Assembly: GCA_035495315.1 (NCBI GenBank)
Contig: DATJGF010000089.1
Coordinates: forward strand, 1 to 29,706
Direction: 5' to 3'
DNA: 29,706 nucleotides
Source: DATJGF01 sp035495315
Lineage (GTDB): Bacteria > Verrucomicrobiota > Verrucomicrobiia > Limisphaerales > UBA8199
Numbering within the stretch: position 1 is the first letter of the stretch; every line of letters starts with the position of its first letter. Shown here in pieces: positions 24,523 through 29,706 of this stretch. The notes under the pieces are model-generated. The model saw nothing but the letters and a program-made list of their open reading frames with translations, was not told where the DNA came from and ran no database searches. The translations under genes and the position numbers were made by a program.

Positions 24523-25671
24523 ATGAGAATTGCCCAGGTCGCTCCGCTGTATGAAAGCGTCCCGCCAAAACTTTACGGCGGCACCGAACGCGTCGTCTCA
24601 TACTTGACCGAAGCCCTGGTCCAAATGGGTCATGAGGTTACGCTTTACGCCAGTGGCGACTCCCGCACCAGCGCGACCCTCTGCCCCGTTTGTGACCGCG
24701 CGCTACGCCTCGGCCAAAATTGTGTCGAACCTCACGCCGAACATCTCTGCCTGGCCGAACGCGTTCTGCACGAATCGTTACAATTTGATATTGTCCATTC
24801 CCATATTGATTACCTCGCCTTCCCGCTCCTGCGGCGCATCACTACCGCGCACCTGACCACCCTCCACGGGCGCCTGGACATTCCGAACCTCCGCAACTTG
24901 TTTCGCGAATTCAGCGACGAACCGCTGGTTTCCATATCCAATTATCAGCGGCGTCCCTTTCCCTGGGCCTGCTGGCAAGCCACGGTTTACCATGGCCTGC
25001 CTGCTGACCTCCATCGCTTCCACGAAACTCCCGGCAAGTATCTGGCTTTTCTCGGCCGCGTCAGCCCGGAAAAGCGCCTCGATGACGCGATCCAAATCGC
25101 ATGCCGCTCCGGCTTCCCGCTCAAAATTGCCGCCAAGGTCGACAAACCTGACCAGGAATACTTCGATACGGTCATCAAACCGCTCTTGAATCAGGATGGC
25201 ATCGAATTCATCGGCGAGATTGGAGAATCGGAAAAAGATGAATTCCTCGGCCAGGCCCTCGCTCTGCTCTTTCCTATTGACTGGCCTGAGCCTTTTGGCC
25301 TCGTCATGATCGAGGCCCTTGCCTGCGGCACCCCCGTCATTGCCCGCGCCCGCGGCTCCGTCCCCGAAATCATCGAGCACGGTGTCACCGGCTTTGTCAT
25401 CGATGACCTCGAACAAGGTGTGCGAGCAGTGGCGGACCTCCCCGGTTTAAGCCGCAACCGGTGCCGCCAATCCTTTGAAGAGCGATTTACCGCGACGCGC
25501 ATGGCCGCCGACTATACGGCCGTCTACGCCCAACTCCTCCTCGCCACGCGAAAACAGAAAATTGGCCTCGGTCTCAAGGTGACCAACAAAACGCCCGTCG
25601 GGGCTAAGTTGCAACCAAACAGTTCTCCGGAACTTGACCCTCAATATCCGGCGCTTTCCTCGAATGAGTGA
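24523..25671 (+). CDS. family-4 glycosyltransferase (GT-B fold)
   Basis: A 382-residue cytoplasmic enzyme. The N-terminal domain begins MRIAQVAPLYESVPPKLYGG followed by TERVVSYLTEALVQMGHEVT, the GT4 opening with the glycine-rich acceptor loop. The C-terminal nucleotide-sugar domain has FLGRVSPEKRLDDAI and the E-x7-E motif E256-PFGLVMI-E264, followed by ALACGTPVIARARGSVPEII, all typical of retaining GT4 enzymes. The acceptor and donor cannot be read from the sequence. Its stop overlaps the start of the debranching-enzyme gene by eight bases (25664-25671). The two are therefore an operon, and a role in alpha-glucan or trehalose/glycogen-type metabolism is likely. About 250 bp of non-coding DNA lies upstream. 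No Shine-Dalgarno is visible. Confidence 0.92.
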   Translation: MRIAQVAPLYESVPPKLYGGTERVVSYLTEALVQMGHEVTLYASGDSRTSATLCPVCDRALRLGQNCVEPHAEHLCLAERVLHESLQFDIVHSHIDYLAFPLLRRITTAHLTTLHGRLDIPNLRNLFREFSDEPLVSISNYQRRPFPWACWQATVYHGLPADLHRFHETPGKYLAFLGRVSPEKRLDDAIQIACRSGFPLKIAAKVDKPDQEYFDTVIKPLLNQDGIEFIGEIGESEKDEFLGQALALLFPIDWPEPFGLVMIEALACGTPVIARARGSVPEIIEHGVTGFVIDDLEQGVRAVADLPGLSRNRCRQSFEERFTATRMAADYTAVYAQLLLATRKQKIGLGLKVTNKTPVGAKLQPNSSPELDPQYPALSSNE

Positions 25672-27844
25672 CGTCATTCAAGTCCAGGGCAAGTTCTATA
25701 TCCGGGCTACTGCCTCGATCGCCGATCTCGGCAGCCGCGTCCTTAAGCAAGGCGATACCTTCGCCATCTTCGATCGACACGGCGATATTCGCCCCCTCGG
25801 TTTCGAAAACCAGGGTGTCTTCCACGAAGGCACCCGCTTCCTCTCCAAATGGAAGCTCGGCCTCAACGACGCCAGCCCGCTCCTGCTGAGCTCCAACGTT
25901 AAGGAGGACAATGACATCCTCGCCGTCGACCTCACCAATCCTGTCTTCCAGGCCAATGGTGCCCCCGGCCTACCTCAAGGTATCATTCACCTCGTCCGAA
26001 CCGCCTTCCTCTGGAACGGCGAATACTTTGAACGCATCGAGGTCTCCAGTTTTGCCTCCGAGCCCGTCTCCCTCATGCTTCAGCTGGATTTCGATGCCGA
26101 TTTCATCGACCTCTTCGAACTGCGCGGCACCACCCGCAAGCGCCGCGGCCGTCTCCTGGAGCCCGAAGTCACACCCACCCGGGTCACCCTCGCCTACGAA
26201 GGTCTCGACTGCGTTGTGCGCAAAACCGTGTTCCACTTCCGCCAGCCTGCCCACGATATCTCATCCGGCCGGGCCGTATTTCACGTCGATCTGCACAAGC
26301 AAGAACCGCGTTTCCTCGAATTCAGGGCCGCCTGCCTCGTCGGCGATCAATCCCACCAAGCCGAATCTTTCGAAGGCGCCTTTAGTAAAGTCCACTGCGC
26401 CTATAAGGAATATCGCAAGGACATCACTCTAGTCGAAACCTCCAATGCCCTCTTCAACGACTGGGTCCATCAATCCCGCGCCGACCTCCACATGCTCCTT
26501 ACCTCTACGCCTTGCGGAGATTACCCCTACGCCGGTATCCCCTGGTTCAGCGCGATCTTCGGCCGCGACGGCATCATCGCCGGCCTCGAAACCTTGTGGA
26601 CCGATCCGGAAATCGCTCGCGGGGTGTTATCGTATCTCGCCGCCAATCAAGCCAAAGAATCTATTGCCGAACGTGACGCCGAGCCCGGCAAAATCCTTCA
26701 CGAAGAGCGCAAAGGCGAAATGGCTGCCCTCAAGGAGATCCCTTTTGGCTGCTACTATGGCTCGATCGATTCCACTCCACTCTGGCTGATCCTCGCCGGC
26801 AGCTACTACGAGCGCACCGGCGACCGCGCCTTCGTTAAAGACTTATGGCCAAATATTCAAAGTGCGCTGGCCTGGATCGACAATTACGGTGACTGCGACG
26901 GCGACGGCTTTGTCGAATATCGACAACGCGCCGAACGCGGGCTCAATAATCAAGGCTGGAAGGATTCCCAGGATGCCATTTTTCACGCCGATGGCACTCT
27001 CGCCCCCGCCCCCATCGCGCTCTGCGAAGTCCAAGGCTACGTCTATGAAGCAAAGCTCAAGGCCGCTATCTTGGCCGAACTGCTCGGCCACCGCGACCAC
27101 GCCGACAGCCTTCGGCACGAGGCGCAAATCCTTAAAACCCGCTTCCACGACGCGTTTTGGTGCGACCAACTAAAGACTTATGCGCTGGCACTCGACGGCA
27201 ACAAGCGGCCTTGCCGCGTCCGCAGTTCCAATGCCGGTCAGTGTCTCTTCACCGGCATCGCTCAACCTGATGCCGCTGTCGCAATCAAGACCGGTCTGCT
27301 CACGGATCGGTTTTTCAACGGTTGGGGCATCCGAACCATCGCCAGCTCCGAGGAACGCTACAACCCCATGTCTTACCATAATGGCTCGGTATGGCCACAC
27401 GACAACGCCCTCATCGGTGCCGGCTTCGCCCGGTACGGGTTCAAAAATGCCGCACTCCGTATCCTGACCGCCTTGTTCGACGCCAGCATGTTCATGGATC
27501 TAAACCGGCTGCCGGAATTGTATTGCGGGTTCACCCGGCGCCGTGGCGAAGGCCCCACCCTCTACCCCGTCGCCTGCAATCCCCAATGCTGGTCCTCCGC
27601 GGCCGTTTTTTACCTCGTCCAGGCCTGCCTCGGTCTTCGATTCGAGACCTCCGCCGAGCGCATCTTTCTCGATAATCCCCAATTGCCGGAATGTCTCGAT
27701 CGGCTTGAAATAACTAATCTGAAAGTCGGAGGCAGCGTCGTGGACATCTCGGTCATTCGCCACGCCGCAGATGTCGGCGTCAACGTGCGACATCGTACCG
27801 GCAAGGTCGAAGTCGTCGTCACCCACGCCGCGCGGAATGCTTAG
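25664..27844 (+). CDS. amylo-alpha-1,6-glucosidase-like glycogen debranching enzyme
   Basis: A 726-residue protein. The ATG at 25664 lies inside the end of the glycosyltransferase gene (overlap ATGAGTGA) and is preferred to an in-frame start at 25634, because MSDVIQVQGKFYIRATASIA is the usual family start. Residues about 15-220 are the GDE N-terminal beta domain (GDTFAIFDRHGDIRPLG, VFHEGTRFLSKWKL). Residues about 280-690 are the (alpha/alpha)6 catalytic domain: GIPWFSAIFGRDGIIAGLET (about 291-310, with D302), NYGDCDGDGFVEYRQRAERG, SYHNGSVWPHDNALI (N573-N581). The enzyme should remove alpha-1,6 branches of glycogen or a related glucan, acting in the cytoplasm (no signal peptide). Overlap with the glycosyltransferase implies coupled translation. 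Some family members act on other glucosides, so the substrate is inferred. Confidence 0.92.
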   Translation: MSDVIQVQGKFYIRATASIADLGSRVLKQGDTFAIFDRHGDIRPLGFENQGVFHEGTRFLSKWKLGLNDASPLLLSSNVKEDNDILAVDLTNPVFQANGAPGLPQGIIHLVRTAFLWNGEYFERIEVSSFASEPVSLMLQLDFDADFIDLFELRGTTRKRRGRLLEPEVTPTRVTLAYEGLDCVVRKTVFHFRQPAHDISSGRAVFHVDLHKQEPRFLEFRAACLVGDQSHQAESFEGAFSKVHCAYKEYRKDITLVETSNALFNDWVHQSRADLHMLLTSTPCGDYPYAGIPWFSAIFGRDGIIAGLETLWTDPEIARGVLSYLAANQAKESIAERDAEPGKILHEERKGEMAALKEIPFGCYYGSIDSTPLWLILAGSYYERTGDRAFVKDLWPNIQSALAWIDNYGDCDGDGFVEYRQRAERGLNNQGWKDSQDAIFHADGTLAPAPIALCEVQGYVYEAKLKAAILAELLGHRDHADSLRHEAQILKTRFHDAFWCDQLKTYALALDGNKRPCRVRSSNAGQCLFTGIAQPDAAVAIKTGLLTDRFFNGWGIRTIASSEERYNPMSYHNGSVWPHDNALIGAGFARYGFKNAALRILTALFDASMFMDLNRLPELYCGFTRRRGEGPTLYPVACNPQCWSSAAVFYLVQACLGLRFETSAERIFLDNPQLPECLDRLEITNLKVGGSVVDISVIRHAADVGVNVRHRTGKVEVVVTHAARNA

Positions 27845-27921
27845 TAGCTCTTGCGAACAGGCGGATTAACCAACCGCTTTGATAGTCAATCCTGCAGGCG
27901 CCTGAGTGGGACGGGTATTGC

Positions 27922-29358
27922 TCAGAGTGACTTCAGATATTCGACAAGGTCTGACTTTTCCTGATCAGTCAATCCGAGCGTGAATCGCGAATTATAGCTA
28001 TTGACCACATCGAGTAGAGTTTGAAACCGCCCGTCGTGGTAGAATCGGCCTTTGTTTTGAGAATTCATAAATAGCCCCCGCTCACGTACAAACAACCCGG
28101 CGAGATTCATCGTCTTATAGTTTCCATCGGGCGAACGAACAGCCTGGAAGCTGTCGATTTTCATTTCGGCCGGCGTATGCTCGTTCCACCCAGGTTCGGT
28201 CCACATCGGCTCGCGATGACAACTGTTGCAGTTCGCTTTGCCACTGAACAACTCGTCTCCCCGTGCCGAGGCGGTCTCATCAAAGTCCACCCCAGGCGTA
28301 GGTTTAGGTGCGGGAATCGACAGTTGATAAAAATGCAACGCAGGCAGTTTGGGCGTGACCTGGTCATCATCCGGATTATCGACCGAGGTGTGGCCAAAGC
28401 GCATCGTCGCCGCAATCGGGAATTTGTTCGTGTCATCCATGCGTTCATCGAAGAAGGTGCCCACTCCGTGCAACTCGAGCACCGCAACCAACGCATTCCA
28501 ATAGGTCACGGTCCCCCACCCACCGGTCCAGGTGTGCAAATTGAAGCCGGCGAGTCCAAAGGCATTTGGAATCAGCGTTGCGGCGGGTCCACCATCCGGG
28601 CGGGTAGTCTTGCCATCGAACAACAGTTCGGCATCAAATTTGCCAGGCCCCCAGGAGTTAAGCACCGCACGCACGTCGTTGTCCGTGACACCTGGATGAA
28701 CAATCTTCAACAGGTCTGTGATTGGTGTAATGTTGGGCGAGGCTGCGATAATCGCTCCCGGGTTAAGATCGCGATTTGCCCAACCATCCAACCTCCGGCC
28801 GATTCCTGGCGCCAGCGAATCATTCACCGTTGAATGACACACCGCGCACGTCAGTCCTACCGCTTTCAACGAACCGTCCGGATTGAAAGTGCCTCTGACG
28901 CCAACAACGGCATCAAGTTTGAGTAAATCGAGCGTCACCGCAGGGCTGGTAAGATCCACACGACCGTGCTTCAACTGTTCGACCAACTTTTGCGGAAGCG
29001 CGTCTGCATCCACCTTCAATCCCAAATCCAACGCAGCCTTTGGACCTATTCCGGAGCCCACTCCTCCAAATTGTGTTCCCTCAATAGCCCGATGCAATTG
29101 CAGCGTATCTCCCCAAAAAGATTCATCTCCGAAGGTATCAAAGCGAAAGATTTGTTGCCCTTGAACCACCATTTCAGCGGAATTCTGAAAAGTCGCCGCT
29201 GAATTTGCACCGCCGGTGTTCTTTTTGCCATGGTTGTTTTCATGCGGATTGGGTTCCGCCAAGGCGACAGCAAACAACCAAACTCCCAACGCGAACACCC
29301 CAGCCGCCATTACCATCACCAGCGAATTTCTTTTTGAACCACGCATGGGATTCTTCAT
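27922..29358 (-). CDS. exported di-heme cytochrome c, peroxidase/MauG-like
   Basis: 478 residues from the ATG at 29358, chosen because AAGGA (complement of 29366-29370) lies seven bases upstream; a longer frame to 29382 has no such site. The N-terminus is a signal peptide with a basic start (MKNPMRGSKRN) and a hydrophobic core, cleaved near ALA34/E. Two haem c motifs are present: C171-A-V-C-H175 and C377-N-S-C-H381. The C-terminal part, GRFYHDGRFQTLLDVVNSYN followed by LGLTDQEKSDLVEYLKSL, is that of di-haem cytochrome c peroxidase/MauG-like proteins. It would act in the periplasm in electron transfer or peroxide reduction. The N-terminal half is unusual for classic CcpA, so the substrate is open. 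It is convergent with the debranching gene, 77 bp apart, with no strong terminator between them. Confidence 0.88.
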   Translation of the reverse strand: MKNPMRGSKRNSLVMVMAAGVFALGVWLFAVALAEPNPHENNHGKKNTGGANSAATFQNSAEMVVQGQQIFRFDTFGDESFWGDTLQLHRAIEGTQFGGVGSGIGPKAALDLGLKVDADALPQKLVEQLKHGRVDLTSPAVTLDLLKLDAVVGVRGTFNPDGSLKAVGLTCAVCHSTVNDSLAPGIGRRLDGWANRDLNPGAIIAASPNITPITDLLKIVHPGVTDNDVRAVLNSWGPGKFDAELLFDGKTTRPDGGPAATLIPNAFGLAGFNLHTWTGGWGTVTYWNALVAVLELHGVGTFFDERMDDTNKFPIAATMRFGHTSVDNPDDDQVTPKLPALHFYQLSIPAPKPTPGVDFDETASARGDELFSGKANCNSCHREPMWTEPGWNEHTPAEMKIDSFQAVRSPDGNYKTMNLAGLFVRERGLFMNSQNKGRFYHDGRFQTLLDVVNSYNSRFTLGLTDQEKSDLVEYLKSL

Positions 29359-29365
29359 GTGCTTT

Positions 29366-29370
29366 TCCTT
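29366..29370 (-). promoter_or_regulatory. Shine-Dalgarno deciding the start of the di-haem cytochrome
   Basis: The minus strand reads AAAGGAAAAGCACATG: AAGGA with seven bases to the ATG at 29358. It supports this start over the upstream in-frame codon at 29382. Confidence 0.6.
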
Positions 29371-29706
29371 TCTTTGTTCCACGGTTTAAAAAACGTTCCC
29401 TGACCTGGACGTCTGCACGCCGCAGAGACACCTCCGCGTTTCGATTTCTACTAGTCAAGTTCTTGCCCGATCGGTCGAACGCTCCTGAGTCGCACGACCG
29501 TTTCTCAGGCTCCAAGAAGTGAGAGTGACCGCAATAAAATTTGTTTCCAGTCAGACGAGTGGGTGAGAACCCCATTTAACTGCCAGGGAGAACCCCAGCG
29601 CCAAACCAAGCTTGGGCTGACAATGCTCCGAACTCATTAACGGCACTCTGCGGTAGCTATCGGCAGGAATGAGTGGTGTTGAAAACTGCTTTCTACAAAT
29701 TGACTC
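29371..29706. other. upstream region of the cytochrome gene, no gene seen
   Basis: About 335 bp at the right edge. It holds two interleaved inverted repeats: CGGTCG (29473-29478) with CGACCG (29496-29501), and CCTGAG (29485-29490) with CTCAGG (29505-29510). These could be regulator sites or alternative leader hairpins for the cytochrome transcript. Short frames on both strands have no recognisable content. A gene to the right of the window cannot be excluded. Confidence 0.4.

Noticed and set aside
24778..25416. Minus-strand frame of 212 residues
   Set aside because: Shadow of the glycosyltransferase gene, whose plus strand has the GT4 motifs.
27895..27904. Perfect palindrome CAGGCGCCTG between the convergent debranching and cytochrome genes, considered as a terminator
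   Set aside because: It has no loop and no U-tract on either strand; likely chance.
28177..28833. Plus-strand frame of 218 residues
   Set aside because: Opposite the cytochrome gene between its two haem motifs; the minus strand is clearly coding.

Overview
The window looks like a piece of a Verrucomicrobiota chromosome, probably of the Pedosphaera/Limisphaerales type. This is an inference from gene content. The pointers are a G-W-T-L-L-E prepilin of the H-x9-DG-like kind, exported proteins made of Ig-like, YDG/MBG, FG-GAP/UnbV and PQQ-propeller modules, C-terminal 'spectator' modules (LESAPSLSGPW, YELEYKRLLDETNW, QRFYRIR) common in that phylum, and weak Shine-Dalgarno use. There are no rRNA or tRNA genes, CRISPR arrays or recognisable insertion sequences. 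No complete, clearly new defence or metabolic system is visible.

Layout. (1) 1-6193, minus: the 5' part of a giant secreted repeat protein (at least 2,064 residues, running off the left edge), with filamin/invasin-like Ig repeats, six YDG repeats and one MBG repeat. A segment of at least 656 bp is duplicated almost perfectly 3,555 bp away. (2) 6194-8491: mostly non-coding, with an orphan receiver-domain regulator and an overlapping 60-residue ORF. (3) 8492-11208: a decaying stretch with a frameshifted membrane-anchor remnant, an intact pseudopilin, a multiply frameshifted Ig/RCC1 pseudogene and a small membrane protein. (4) 11621-13678: a 41-residue single-TM microprotein gene with an excellent Shine-Dalgarno, divergent from a metallo-beta-lactamase/pseudo-receiver/GAF fusion. 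(5) 13992-16180: a PQQ-like propeller protein carrying an EF-hand loop, then a TrxC-like thioredoxin. (6) 16331-22503, minus: a secreted carbohydrate-binding multidomain protein with a good terminator, and a 1,261-residue FG-GAP/UnbV (CRTAC1-like) protein. (7) 23044-24274: three small genes (YCII/DGPF, YdeI/DUF1801-OmdA, a small membrane protein). The last two are visibly AT-richer than their surroundings and look imported. (8) 24523-27844: an overlapping pair of family-4 glycosyltransferase and amylo-alpha-1,6-glucosidase-like glycogen debranching enzyme. (9) 27922-29358, minus: an exported di-heme cytochrome c of the peroxidase/MauG-like type.

How it fits together. Much of the window serves the cell envelope and the outside: a giant adhesin-like protein, a pseudopilin, two large exported calcium- or carbohydrate-binding-type proteins, a propeller protein and a periplasmic cytochrome. 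Only the glycosyltransferase/debranching pair looks like a tight operon, probably in alpha-glucan metabolism. The region between about 8.4 and 11.2 kb is eroding. The observations most worth checking are the near-identical internal duplication in the giant gene, the MBL/pseudo-receiver/GAF fusion, and the well-supported 41-residue membrane protein divergent from it.
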